The position numbers and the translations under genes were made by a program. This document shows, piece by piece, positions 14,592 to 26,250 of a stretch of DNA of 64,000 nt. The stretch comes from Xiphias gladius. Taxonomy: Eukaryota > Chordata > Actinopteri > Istiophoriformes > Xiphiidae. Below the pieces are notes generated by a model. That model was not told where the DNA came from, ran no database searches, and saw only the letters and a program-made list of their open reading frames with translations. The stretch lies in the NCBI RefSeq assembly GCF_016859285.1, contig NC_053416.1, forward strand, positions 5,723,001 through 5,787,000, read 5' to 3'. Every line of letters starts with the position of its first letter. The first letter of the stretch is position 1.

Positions 14592-15901
14592 GGGGAATGA
14601 CATGCAACAAAAAGGCTCCTGACAAGACTTGAACCGAGGACACAGTATTTAAGAGCTGGTGCCTTAACCTCTACAGGCCACCGAGGAGCCACATTCTCTG
14701 ACAATTTATAGACAAAATATATATATATATATATATCTTTTAAATGAGCATGAAAATCATCATTAGCTGCAGCTTTAATCTGAACTGATACAAAAGCCTG
14801 AGAAGCGACTGAAACCAAAACATTACATTTCATACAACACTGGTGACCAGAAAGCGGATTTTTTCCTCTAAACTAAACCATAAAACAATATTCATAAACT
14901 TAACTATAAATAAATAAAAGGAATTTTACTCCTAATTTGCTAGAATATTTTTTAAAGTTTTAACAGTACGGATCAAAATTGAGAACTAGTTAATAGCAAC
15001 GCGTCGATATAACTCGCTCTGTTTGCTACTGTATTTTTTGCAGACCGTCTCTCTGAGGAGCTGCTGGATGAACGATTATGTTCTCGGCCTAGTTTTTTTT
15101 CTGTCACTTGTTTGTTTTTGTTTTTTTAAAGTACTCCCTAAAACTTTTAAAATTCGACTCAGTCAGGGCCGTGAACAGACAACCTGGATGTTGCGGCGAT
15201 CAACCATTTCATCTTCCAGATATACAACAATCTCTCCAACCACTAAGCAAGCAACAGCTTATTATAAATGAATTTTACATCTATAGATGAAATGATACTG
15301 GATTTTTGAGGCTAGTGTCGATATTTGAGGGTTTTTAAAAAATCTGCTTACAATATATCTGCTGATATTCACAGTCACTTAAAACTAATGAACAACAAAC
15401 ATTTTAATAAGGATTTCTGAAATGTCTTTAAGAATAGTGACTGCGATATGCACTGAGCAGGACAATTTACTGTTGAGAATTAAGTTTGTCAGCGCTCTCT
15501 GGTGGACCAACTACGTAACAGAGACACTGTTTTTATTTTTGCTCAAAACGTATAATCGGCATTCCTGTACTGCAATTTTGCCCAGTTGAAATGACCAGTT
15601 TACTCCCCATATGCGCGACTATTCCCGTGGGGGTTTGGATTTTTCGCACCGGCTGTACATTGTATTTTACGTTACGAAAAATCCTCCCCTGAAGTTCTTC
15701 CTTCGATATGAATTCTGAGGACTAATGTGGTCGGATTTCAAAACAGGTATACGGGAGCTTTTTCTGGAAAGTGAAAAGCGTAGGTGTTATGAAACTCTGA
15801 CCTTTGTCATCTCTAATCGCATTATTTGTCCCTGGCCATGTCTTTAAGTGGCTTACCCAGTTTAGGCAATGTGGATGTATCTGCAGGAAAAAGACTGGGG
15901 G

Positions 15902-15948
<47 letters not shown>

Positions 15949-18900
15949 AAATGTGAACTGATAAAACGCAAGCTTATAGTATGAGGCAATGTTACTTCCT
16001 TTTCCCCATCAAAGTTTATCTGACCAATCAGTAAAGGTCTTACATTCCTATTAAGGTTATTGATCAGAGCACTGACTCAACAGTTACTTCATCAACCCTC
16101 AATCTGAGGTCGATGGACGGTCCATTAGAGTTTCTGTTTTTTATTTTTTTATAAACTTATCTTACTTCACAGGCCCCTCAAAGACCAACACTAACGTTAC
16201 ACGTGCCACGTGTCTCCTCTCCAGCTTCTGTCCTAAAACGCTGGAAGCTAAACTGGTGTGACCTTTGGATTGACGGCAGCCTTTGCTTCTACAAGACCGA
16301 CAGCAGGCGAGAGCTGGAGCACCGCGTCAGGCTCAAGACGGCATGCGTGGACGTGCGGTCCGGCCTGGAATGCGGAGGTAAAGCACAGGAACACGGGGGG
16401 GGGCCAGTCTCATAAAACCCAGTCACCACGCGACTGACTACATGCCGGGATGACAATGCACGCGGTTAAAACCGAAATGAAAAGGATTTTCATGAAAATG
16501 AGAATAAACCAACCGCCTTACCTGAAAGAGGGTCCTGCGAGGTCTCGGTTTCTCATTTTTTGTTAGTTGTTATTGGTCCGAAGTACCAAACGCTAACACA
16601 ATGTATGTTGAAGAGACTGGCCTGAGATGGGCGCGATGACAGTGTCCTAAGTTGTGAGTGAATAAATCCTTTGACTTGGCTGCAGGTGTGACTCCGCCAG
16701 AGAGTAACCCCAGGGAGAATCTCGTCGTGGTTCAGCTCAGAGACGGATCGACGGTCAGCCTGTGTGCCAACAGTGAGGATGAATCCATGTAGGTACCCCC
16801 GCTTTCACCCTCGTCTGCCCGGCCTCCCTTCACAGCCGTCCATCAAGTCTTCATTCCCGTTCGTTTCTTTTTTTCAGAGCCTGGAAACTGACTCTGCTCG
16901 AGACCAGGAGGAACCCGGTGAGTGGTCCGTGTTCTCTGTAAAGGGCAGGGACGTGGCCAGTACATTCTCAGTCAGTGTTTGGCTTTTCCATTTCCAGTGC
17001 TAAAATTAAAAAAAATGAAACCAAAAATAAATAAATAACCCTGCATCTTCGTCCGGTCCTGTAGGTGTTCACGTATGACCCGTATGACGACTCCTACGAG
17101 GCTGTCCCCCTCAACAGCTATCACACTATCTACGTCACACCAGGAGCAGGACCAGGTATGTTACCACAGCGAAGCAGGAAACCCAGAAGGTCTTTGACTG
17201 ATGTGTGGAACCTCAACATAAACCGATTCTGTGTTGATTTGCTTTTAGCGTTATTATTATTATTATTATTATTCTTATAGATGGAAATGAGTAAAGGTAG
17301 TAGGTAGGATTATTACTAAGTATTAAGCAAGGCTGTAGCTACCATTGAGGACACTGAGGTCACGTCCTCGGCATTTGTTTCTGGGATTTCCAAGGTGGTT
17401 GCACAAATAGTGTGTGTGTGTGGATTCTGGACCATCTTCCCCTACAGGTGCAGAACGTGAGAATCCAGTGAAACGCTATGGAAACCTGAAACATTCATTT
17501 TCCTTTTCTGTGTGCCTTTTTTTTTTTTTCTCCATGCTTCTTAAAATGCACCTCGGATCGGGCACTTCCGACAAACACTTGGCTTCCTTTTCACAGTCTT
17601 ACCTCCTCGCACCTGCCCCGGAAAGCGTGGCCCAATTAAATCGTTGGAGCGATTCGATTTGGATCACCGGGCGTGCTCGACGGGGGCGGTGCGTCGAGTC
17701 CGCTGTGGAAAATGTTGGGCAACCTTTTCCTCCTGTGCCGAGGCACGACACTAATACTAACACGCGAACCGCTAAACCTGGTTCACAAGTTACAGGAAAC
17801 AGGTAGATAACACCTGCTCGGCGAATGAGCCAAAACTCGGCAGCTCCGGTCCAATAAAAACACAGCAGGCCTAATGTAGTCTGATATGGACACCGGGGTC
17901 GTTGCGAACAGATGAACACGTTTCTATGTGCGAGCATTTAGGAAACTGGCCTTTGACGTTTTGATTGTGCATAGTGTGCGTTCTTTGCGTGAAACGGTGG
18001 TAAGCAGAGACACCGCTGAGTTTTTGGGTCGTCCTGTTTGCCTGGGGAGTTAAGGTCCTGACCTCTAAATGCAATCCCCACAGTCCAGCTGGGGACCTTT
18101 GTTGCATGTCTCAGCTCTCTACTTCACCGTCTAATAAAGGCAAAAAAAACCCCCCAAAATGTACAAAAGTTTTCATGGAATCTCTGTGGAAATGGAACTG
18201 GGATGATGGTCCAAATATCCACTCTAACAAGCCTCTGATGTGTAGTTTATCTGCCCTCGGGCATTTAGAAACACACGCCTGTGTGCACATCTTTGCCCAC
18301 AACTTACTTTATGCAACATGACGCAGTGTGCCGCAGAGGTTTCTATTTCTTCAACTGTGGTTTAGCGCCTTATCTATGAATTCAGCTGTAAACAAATGTT
18401 TATTCAGATGTAGCCAACTGCAAGAGAAATATGAAGTGGGCCTAATGAATTCGGTGGCAGGGCCTGTTGAACCGTCTGGGGTTCCTGGAGCAGCATATAA
18501 AGAATGAAAAATCGGGGCCCGTTTTTCGGGAAGCTCATGCAAGCAACAGACGTCCTGAACACAGCAGCTGTCTTCCTCCGTGGTGTTAGAATTAATCAGA
18601 GAAGTGGACCTTTGCTCCAGCGCCCTCGCGACACTTCCTTTGCGTCGTGTACGTATCCTGTTGTCTTCAAGTTTCTGTCGGCATCGGTGGACATAGCCGA
18701 CTACACAGGACAACGTGATGATAATTTGCAGTTTATGCTGGAACATTAAACGGCCCCAGGTTTGCTATGCGTCAATTAGTCTGAGGTATTAGGAATACGT
18801 ATCATGTAGGTGTAACATCAACTGAGATAATTACGGTATTAAACCTAATTTTTTTGACACAGGATCCTTTTTATAAAGACACAAGATGAGGTAAAAATGC

Positions 18901-19496
18901 AAGAGCCATCTTTTCATTCCAGCAAGTGCATGTACAGTACAAGGCACCACACAATGTTGATGTAGGACTCAAAGGTCCAGACTGTTTGTGGTAGAGGTCA
19001 AACAGAGCATCTGTTTTCTGCCCTCTTTTATTGGGATTCACAACTCCGAGCTCCTCCCTTACTTTGATTTCCTAACATGGATCAGCCGACAACTTGAAGA
19101 GGTGAAAAAAAAACTCCGGCAACACATGTAGCATAACGAACAAGTGTTGCCGAGGACGGCCACCAGCTGAGGCGCATCGGTCTGACAATAAAGTTGTCCT
19201 TTGTACTACAAGTGTTTCCGGAGTTTTCACCTCTTCAGGCTTTTTCCCTTCTCCAGGCACCTTGGAAGCAGGTGAAGTTGTGCCAGAATTCCTCTAAATC
19301 TAATTCAGCCCACGGCTCGACTACAAACGTTATAACGCTTTCCCCTCGCTCTTTTCTCTTAGGCACCCACCAGCTGGTTGTTCAGAGGGACCCGTTTGAC
19401 GGAGTGGCAGAGCATCTAGCGCTGGGATTGCTGGCCGGCATGGCAGCGGGAGCAGCCATGCGATCCTTCCTCTGGATGCCCTTCTTTTTCTGCTGA
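14242..19496 (+). CDS. plekhb1: Pleckstrin homology domain-containing family B member 1 (evectin-1)
   Basis: Six coding exons: 14242-14278, 16225-16377, 16686-16788, 16878-16917, 17065-17155 and 19363-19496. They total 558 nt and encode 185 residues. All junctions are GT-AG and in phase. Evectins are small post-Golgi and photoreceptor membrane proteins with an N-terminal PH domain that binds acidic lipids and a C-terminal hydrophobic anchor. The protein starts MALLRSGWLWRQ and continues SVLKRWKLNWCDLW (residues 14-27), the first PH strands. The PH domain closes with a helix containing AWKLTLLE (about 99-106). A tyrosine/proline linker follows (YDPYDDSYEAVP). The C-terminus is a hydrophobic tail (LALGLLAGMAAGAA, then MRSFLWMPFFFC) typical of the family. 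It is shorter than human PLEKHB1 (243 aa), mainly in the linker, and the linker matches B1 better than B2. The start sits at the family's conserved first residues. Confidence 0.93.
14511..14690 (-). mobile_element. tRNA-derived SINE
   Basis: Read on the minus strand, it has a tRNA-like head (GGTGGCCTGTAGAGGTTAAG, then GGTTCAAGTC as a B box). The body reads TTTGTTGCATGTCATTCCCC, then a CT-rich tract (the GA run at 14561-14588 on plus), and ends with AAAATGCCCC. This matches the common percomorph SINE from memory. It lies in plekhb1 intron 1. Confidence 0.75.
14691..16224. other. plekhb1 intron 1, remainder
   Basis: Contains an AT run (14718-14736) and a CA microsatellite at 15902-15943. No other gene was recognised. 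Confidence 0.6.
15902..15943. repeat. CA microsatellite
   Basis: About 42 bp of CA repeat in intron 1 of plekhb1. Confidence 0.95.
18027..18160 (+). mobile_element. tRNA-derived SINE, degenerate
   Basis: Plus-strand copy of the same SINE type as the one at 14.5 kb. It has an A-box-like TTGCCTGGGGAGTTAAG, the shared body CTTTGTTGCATGTC and a 3' end TAATAAAGGCAAAAA. It lies in the last intron of plekhb1 (17156-19362), where nothing else was recognised. Confidence 0.7.
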
Positions 19497-20253
19497 GATG
19501 ATCTCCATCACCGACACGACGACCCGGCACGGCCCCTGGCCCCACGGACAGGCAACCTGACATCAGCATCTGTCGTGAGGCTTTTTTTTTTTCATCTTTT
19601 CTATCATCTGTTTTCAAATCAAACTGTATCTGCTGTAAAATGCGGTTATTCAGTTTTTTTCTCATGTGCAGTTTTGCCGATATTAAACTTATGCCGAAGA
19701 GGATCCTGTTTCATCGTGTTCTTTTTGCTCGTGAACAACACAGGAAGTCAGTTTTTTTTATCTGAATGTTCCTGTATCTGCTGCCAGAATTTTACACTTT
19801 GCAGGCTTAACAAACTGTAGTTTATCAGGTGTGCAACCTTTAGCAAAAAAGTAAATTTATGCATGAAAATATAATTAGGAATGGCGATCGCAAGTGTTGC
19901 ATGTTTGGTTGCTTATAACAATAAGTCATAAATTCCCATTTTGAAATAGATCTTTCTAGTTTGACAAAACAATCTCATTTCAAGGTCCACTAAGTAACAT
20001 TTTCCAGAGCTCTCAACCCTACCACTTGGCCTCCGCAGCCCGTGGAGCTGGCTCAGTTGTCACAGAGATGGATCTGTGCCATTGGGATTTCATCCATAGC
20101 ACTTTAGGGACATCTTGTTTGTGTCGGCTTAAAAATAAAAACAAGCCCCGTCTGCAGAGGAAGACTGTGCTACATGTTTGAAAGTTTATGAAAAACCTAG
20201 TGAGTGGACCTTGAGTTGGGACTGCTTTGTCGCACTACAGCGCCGACAATAAA
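19497..20253 (+). terminator. plekhb1 3' UTR with candidate poly(A) signals
   Basis: ATTAAA at 19682-19687 is the first candidate, 186 nt after the stop. AATAAA occurs at 20134-20139 and 20248-20253. The sequence does not show which is used. Confidence 0.4.
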
Positions 20254-21494
20254 GTTTGGGTTGAGTTTTAAACAAACACATATGTGAAATCATAAAATGT
20301 CTTGGGTCAAAACAGCTCATAGGTTTGCATAGCAGCAGATCCATCCCTATGACAACCGAGCAAACTCCGCGTGCTAATGAAGACCATGCGATGGGGGTGA
20401 AAACTACAGAAAAAGTTAATAAATGGACTTAAGATTTTTTTTTGTCAAACTACTATTTCCAAACCACAGAAAAAAACTTTTGGAATGAATTATATTTTTG
20501 TATTTATTCATTATATTTTTGTTTGTAAACACAAAGTCCAAAAAACCCCCCCCCAAAAAAACCCAAACCATCTCCACCTTGTTTTTTAGCGACAATAAAT
20601 GGGGAAATGTGCTTTATTTTCACACTAATGATGATGCAATCAATTCAACAGACAGAGCGAAGACAAAAACTGGTATTAATATGTAACCAAAAAATGTAAT
20701 CTCACACTGTTTGCATCCATGTTCATCCAGCGTATAAATGTGTAAAACTGTGTTAGAACTGAAACTACGGTAAACTAACTGAAGTTAATGTAATTAACGG
20801 ACGCACGTCCTACCAGTCACTGACAATAAACTGATAAGAATGTGAAAACACGTATGTCCAAGATCAGCTGTAATGATGATCTTGTCCTTGTACCCGGTAC
20901 TTGTCTGCATCAACTCCCCCCACAGAACTTGAGAAAAAGAACGGACGTGCGCGTCCCATCACACCGAGTTAGTGTCAGCAGAGGATGGTTGCACAAAGGT
21001 GAGACGGGCCAGTCTAAGGTTTTCACTTTAATGAGAGCGAGACGGCCTAAGAGCAGACAAAGTTCATTTTAAGCTCAATACGTTATCCACCCTTTGTCTA
21101 GTGTGACCTCAGAAGAGCTGTGTTTTTCCAAGATGCCAATTACTGTGGCACCAGAGTTTATCCCATAAACTCAACTTCCTTTAACCCCCAAACAGAGGAG
21201 ACTTTCTTCAACGCAGTTCCTGGTGTCTTTTGTAAAGTATATACAATCATTGCTCTTTCTCTATCTCTCTTCCTCTCTCTTCTATTTTTTTCTGAAACTC
21301 CTACAAAGAATTTTGGCCCTGAAATCGCTAAATTGTACCAGAAAACATAGCATTTCTGCACAAGGGAGGATAGCTTTAAAGCAAAATTCCACTATTTTTC
21401 GACCTGGGTATTAGTCAGTTGGTTGCTCAGCAAGTACATCTTTATGCAGTGAGCCACCATGGCTAATGCAGGAGGCTCATTTCTATGAGTTAAG
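20254..21494. other. Convergent intergenic gap between plekhb1 and sc5d
   Basis: plekhb1 and sc5d are convergent here. AT-rich sequence with no further gene recognised. Confidence 0.5.
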
Positions 21495-22303
21495 TTTATT
21501 TCGTGTGCTTTTCAAGCTGCGTGCCTCACCGGTCACGTTTCCCATAACAGAGGTGGCCTGTGCAAAATGAGCATGAGCAGTTAGTCAGAAGAGCCACAAT
21601 TATGAGAATTTTGGGAAAATACCAGAATTTTACTTTAAAGCAGTTGCTGGTTTGTCGCAGTTTCTAGACGGAGTCTTGAGTTACAACTTGTTAAATCATA
21701 GTTTTAGTCAAAGTCGACCCTCGATCATGAGGCCAAACTCAGATACACAGTTAGTGTCTGTCAACTGACAGTGCGGCAGCTCCTGCAGCGTCAGCCTTCT
21801 GATGCTTCTCAAGTCCGTCCCATCTGTTGCTTTTTGCGCTGGACTCCTGTGTGGTTTATACAAAAAAAAGCCCTTTATCGACCCCTTCGATTACAAGCAC
21901 TGCAAGATAATTTCGCCGGCTGCGGATCTCGCCTGTCGGCACGATTGGTGTGTCGGAGAATGTCGCGTCCCAAAGCTTGCCTCTACCGATGTCAGCCCGG
22001 GGGGGCATCTTAGAGTCACCGTATCCACTACAATTTCCATCCATCCATCCAACCATTAGCATTACGGCTTTATCCTTTGAGGGTCGCGGGGTGGGGGTGG
22101 GGGTGGGGTGGGGGGATGGAGCCAATCCCAGCTGACATTGGGCTAGAGGCTTCACTAGGTTTTAAAATCTCTCAATGGCTCATTTGGCAAGTACACTCAC
22201 TCAAATTATTCCCCATTATGTTTTTCCAGTTGAGTTTGGGCGTATTTTGCCTTTACAAAAATAGTGATCACTTTCAGCAATTAACTGTAGTTTCCCCCTA
22301 CTG
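21495..22303 (-). terminator. sc5d 3' UTR with candidate poly(A) signal
   Basis: The nearest minus-strand AATAAA I noted downstream of sc5d is at 21500-21495, about 800 nt after the stop codon. The interval also holds a dispersed repeat (22037-22150). Confidence 0.35.
22037..22150 (+). repeat. Dispersed fish repeat with an expanded G-rich tract
   Basis: CCATCCATCCATCC followed by GGGTCGCGGGG, GGAGCCAATCCCAGCTGACA and TTGGGC matches a very common fish interspersed repeat from memory. Between them, 22088-22116 is a run of GGGGT/GGGGGT units. It lies in the probable sc5d 3' UTR. Confidence 0.6.
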
Positions 22304-24338
22304 CTACTCCTCCTTACACATCACTCCCCTCTGAGGATGTCGGTTCACTCGCCCTTTAGCCTTCACTCCCTCATCTGCAAACACCCCCTCTGCTTGAAGT
22401 TTCCGGATCAGATCGTGGGGGCCTTTCCCCATCAGAGCCGACGGGTGCCTGTAGGAGCCCCCCAGGCGGTCCCACAATGTGAAGTATTGGCCGTAGTTGT
22501 AGTCAAAGAAGAGGTGGTGGTCCGTGTGGTGAGCCGAGCCGTTGATGACGCTCGTAAGAGCGCCGGGGACACGGTAGTCGCCGTCGTGGATGGAGATGGT
22601 CCAGATGTTGACGAAGATGTAGAGGGCCAGGTAAAGCACCTTGTGGAGGGGGAAGAGGAAGGGGTAGATGTGGTATGGGAGTCCCTGCATGAAGCCGTCT
22701 ACTGGATGAAAGGCGTGGCTAGCAAAGGGAGTGGGGATCTTCCACAAATGGTGTGGTTTGTGAAACAGCTGTTGGGGATGAGAAAGCAAAGAGCAGAGAT
22801 TTTTTTTTTTTTTTTTTAAAACCGTGATTTCAGTGGTCTTGCTCCCTTTGAAAATCTATAACAATCTGATCTTAAATACCAGATTTTGATCATGGCAGAG
22901 ACCAAGGCCCTCTTCAACGGCTCTTGATGACTTTTTGCTACTTTTTTTTTTTTGAATACAGCAGTTGGGTCTCAGGAGGTAAAGCCAATGTCATCAGAAC
23001 ATAAGGGCTAAACAGGGGAGAGTGGAGACGATACATCGGCTGATATCATCTTATTTCAGGTATATCGGTATCTGTGAATATGTTGGCTAGTGAGCGACAA
23101 GGAAATTCAGCACAGAAATGAAAACCTGCACAGATAAAACCAAGATTAATCACAGTTATCACGGTTCCGTTGGAATTAAAATACACTGTACAGCCCTTTA
23201 ATCAGCTGCTCACCTTGTAAATAAGCTTATGATGTAGGAAGCGATGAATCCAGTAGATGCACATGTCAGTGAAAAACAGGAAGGAGATCATACTCAGGAA
23301 GAGCCCGGGCCAACCTGAGAGCACACAGACCACGTCACCGTCAAGAACATGGTGTCTGATGACAAGTGCGTCGGAAACATTGCGATTACAGAACATTTGA
23401 AAACAAACAAGCAAGCAAAAAAGGCGTTCTTCAACGCACCCAGGGGAGATTCATTGACACTGTCGTACAGTTTGCTGTATCCTCTGACTTCAGCGAAAAA
23501 CAGAGCCACCGTGGGGATGCTGATCCAGGGAAGCGAGGTCATAGCATATATGATCTCCCTCTGAACCTGATTCTAAGAGAGAGAAAGAATAAACACAGAC
23601 GGAAGATAAAAATTTAACACCCCCGGCATCCACACCACAACATGTAATAATGTGAGATCGGAGCTTAATAGTAGGTAGTTGTGTGGACACTGCACATCGC
23701 ACCGTTACTACAAACCTGTCAAAGATGTACAGGTTCAGTAAGAATGAGGTCTCAGCTCGCCTCAACGAAGGTGCTCGTCGGTTTTCCTAATAATGTCTAA
23801 AACCAAATCTCTGTGTTCACCACTCCCTTCACTTTTTGTTTTCCGTGTGTACAAGCAAGCGCAAAAAAACCCACAAATACTTTCCGCCTGAAGTGACCGC
23901 GCAGTGGTCCCCGTTTGTGCGATTCATCACGTCCAGGAAAAGCAAAGACACACAAAAGACACAGAACTCTTATCCAGAGATTTGGGGAGACAGTGAATGT
24001 GGCCATTCAGGCCATTAATTGGGAGCGGAGCCCTTTGTGCAATTACTGTCTGTCGGGCACTAATGCCAAACACCTCTAAAATACTCAGTCTATCACCGCA
24101 AGAATCACAAATGAGACACAGGCTTTACCTCTAAAAAGTGCGGGTGTTTCTTCAGATTGTGGTCGAAGATGAAGTAGTAGCTGATGGCCCCCAGGCCCAG
24201 GTACAGGACGGCCGCCCCGAGGTTCGTCAGCACCAGCAGGCTGATGATCTGCCGCAGGGCCCCGTCCTCGGGCCATGACGCGGGGTACACGTACGGGGTG
24301 AGGATGTACTCGTCGGCAACATTCAGCACGAGATCCAT
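22304..24338 (-). CDS. sc5d: Lathosterol oxidase (sterol C5-desaturase)
   Basis: Four coding exons on minus: 24338-24129, 23572-23440, 23314-23214 and 22768-22304, encoding 302 residues (human 299). The enzyme introduces the C5 double bond into lathosterol, giving 7-dehydrocholesterol, in the ER membrane, using non-haem iron. It belongs to the fatty-acid hydroxylase superfamily. The three histidine clusters are present: HRFLHH at 138-143, HKPHH at 151-155 and HHTDHH at 228-233. The start [19 protein letters not shown] and the piece [20 protein letters not shown] match human SC5D closely. A first membrane segment spans about residues 31-58. The exon junctions are in phase. A splice acceptor (CACGCCGCAG) lies a few bases before the ATG, so there must be a non-coding first exon. 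The C-terminal tail after about residue 280 is divergent and charged, as in relatives. No break was seen. Confidence 0.97.
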
Positions 24339-25159
24339 GGTCGTATCTGCGGCGTGAAGAGCGGAGAGACGCGTAAAACACCCCGGCCAACCACCTGCTG
24401 ATGACTGCAGTAGGAAAGCGCCAGAGGAAAAGCAAGATGACCTCGAGTTAACCAACTCTGGTAAAACGCCTCGCTCTGATGTCAAGAATGAGCTCTCAGG
24501 CTCAACAAGTCTTCATTAGTTTTGAACACATCTACAAACACTTTTAAATCCAATCCATCCTTGAAGGATTTGTTGGTGTGTACTGTATAAACAGTTAAGA
24601 CATGTTTGGTTTTATAACATGTAGTAGTAAAATCCCAAGAAATATACTCTGTGGGCCAAGGTATGTGAAGAGTATACTCTCTGTGTTACAGTATAAACCA
24701 GAATGTATTGAACATCGATTTTTACTTTTAACATTTTTGATTTTGATGATAATCAGACTCAGTCATTGGGCTCGCAGTGAGTGACCGAAGTATCGTGATT
24801 CGTCTGAGTTAAGAAACTGCTTGCTATAATACACAGTTTGGAAATATTAACGTTTTTACGACACCTTGGGGGTAATGGTGTCAGGGGGTGACCCGGACTC
24901 GCCCAGGCAGGCCGGGAGAGTTACAAGGACTTTCCAAAGAGGTGAAGTAAAGTGTTACAGTGTTTCTGTGATGAGGTCCCATCGAAATAACCTGCGATAA
25001 ATGTTGTTTTTCATCCGCCTTTCACTTTCTCCACCATCTTTTTTTGTGCCACAAAGCGATTCATTAAGTATTTTTCTGCTTTCCCTTAAAATCCGACTTT
25101 TTTTTTTTTTGTGGATGACAGACGACATAAAATGAAACTGCATTTACTTTGAATTTCAC
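24339..25159. other. sc5d upstream sequence, probable 5' intron
   Basis: No coding exon recognised. AT-rich with a poly-T run near 25100. Confidence 0.5.
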
Positions 25160-25382
25160 TTTATTAACGATAAACCCGAAGTGTTCGTTTCAGGGCAAAT
25201 GTCATACAGGTCACGAAGACGAGAAGAATCAGAACCCAGCGATTGAATTCAATAGCGATGTCACTTCCACAGCTTGTTTGCTGGTAATGTTCAATAGATA
25301 GACATGTCATGTACGGGTGCACACACAAAGTATTCACATATTGCTCCAGATGCTGAAGCCTCGCTTCATCAAACGAATTATT
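25160..25382 (-). CDS. Candidate terminal exon of an unidentified membrane protein
   Basis: On minus, a good acceptor (TGTTGTTTCAG) opens a 72-codon frame from 25382 to a TAA ending at 25164, and that stop overlaps an AATAAA signal (25165-25160). The predicted peptide begins NNSFDEARLQHLEQYV, has four cysteines in its middle part, then a hydrophobic segment (WVLILLVFVTCMTFAL) and a basic end (KRTLRVYR). That is the layout of a C-terminal membrane anchor. I do not recognise the protein. No upstream exon was found, and it would lie in the presumed 5' intron of sc5d on the same strand, so it could be an alternative last exon, another gene's end, or chance. Confidence 0.28.
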
Positions 25383-25779
25383 CTGAAACAACAGGAGCTG
25401 CGACACCTTCCTTTAAATAAAAAACTGTGGAGTTTGTTTTCTGAGGTGGGAAGAAGAGTGGAGGTCAGTGTATTTTATGCTTTGCTATATGTGCTGGAGC
25501 CTCTCTTAGTTACTGTGCTGATAGACCCTGACTGGGCCTCTGGACCTGTGATCTGTGATCCCTGGAAGGAGGCTAAAACCCCCGACTCCACTACTCCACC
25601 ACAAGTCACCGCAATGGATTTGATTTCTGCAGTTTAAATAAAATAAAAAGCGCCAAACGAGGTGAGATTGGAAATCTCGCAAAACCGCGCATGTACTTTA
25701 ATTCTGTTTAAAAAAAAGAGACAAATAAAGAAGTGATCCAGATGTCACCTTTACGCCACTGTAACCACCTGACCGGAAC

Positions 25780-26250
25780 TCTATGAAATGCTGGATACTT
25801 CGCCGGAGGCTGCATTACGGGGGGTAACGTTACCGAGTACGCGAGCCGCACTGGTGCATTGTTCACGCGAAGTTACGGAGGAGAATTTCGAAGGGCACCG
25901 TACCTTGCGTCGACTGCTGCAGCTCCGGAACACCAGCGGAGGGGACGTGTGTGCGAAACTAAAGGCTCGGCGAGCGACGAATCAGGGAGGACCTGCCCAG
26001 CACGTCACCGAGGGGCCGCCCAATGAGCGCGCCGTTTCCCCATCACGGCAGGTTCTGTTATGGTCTCCGATTGGCCAATGGGAGGATCTGGTCATGGCGT
26101 TACAGAGGCAACGCTGCCGCGCTCGAAGGTCCTCCTGCCACGGCTGGAGGCCGGAGGCGGGACGCCTCGAAGCTGTCCCGCAAGTCTACCTGCCCGGTGC
26201 CGCCCAGGTGCCGCCCAGGTGCGCTCCGTTCTCACCTGTATAAACGCCAT
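25780..26250 (-). promoter_or_regulatory. CpG-rich block with CCAAT palindrome, candidate sc5d promoter
   Basis: Marked CpG enrichment compared with both sides. ATTGGCCAAT at 26070-26079 gives a CCAAT box on both strands, a second CCAAT lies near 26020, and a GGTGCCGCCCA unit is repeated near 26199-26220. On minus, a donor (CGCAAG then GTACGG) at about 25904 could end a non-coding exon 1 of sc5d. NF-Y (CCAAT) sites accompany SREBP sites in many sterol genes, but I see no clear SRE. Confidence 0.4.

Noticed and set aside
22337..22819. 160-codon plus-strand open frame over sc5d
   Set aside because: It is antisense to the last sc5d coding exon, whose minus-strand reading carries the histidine motifs. 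The plus frame is a valine-rich shadow ending in a poly-T/poly-F run.
25317..25637. 106-codon plus-strand open frame ending near an AATAAA
   Set aside because: Composition and lack of a domain are unconvincing, and it overlaps the minus-strand terminal-exon candidate, which has better signals.
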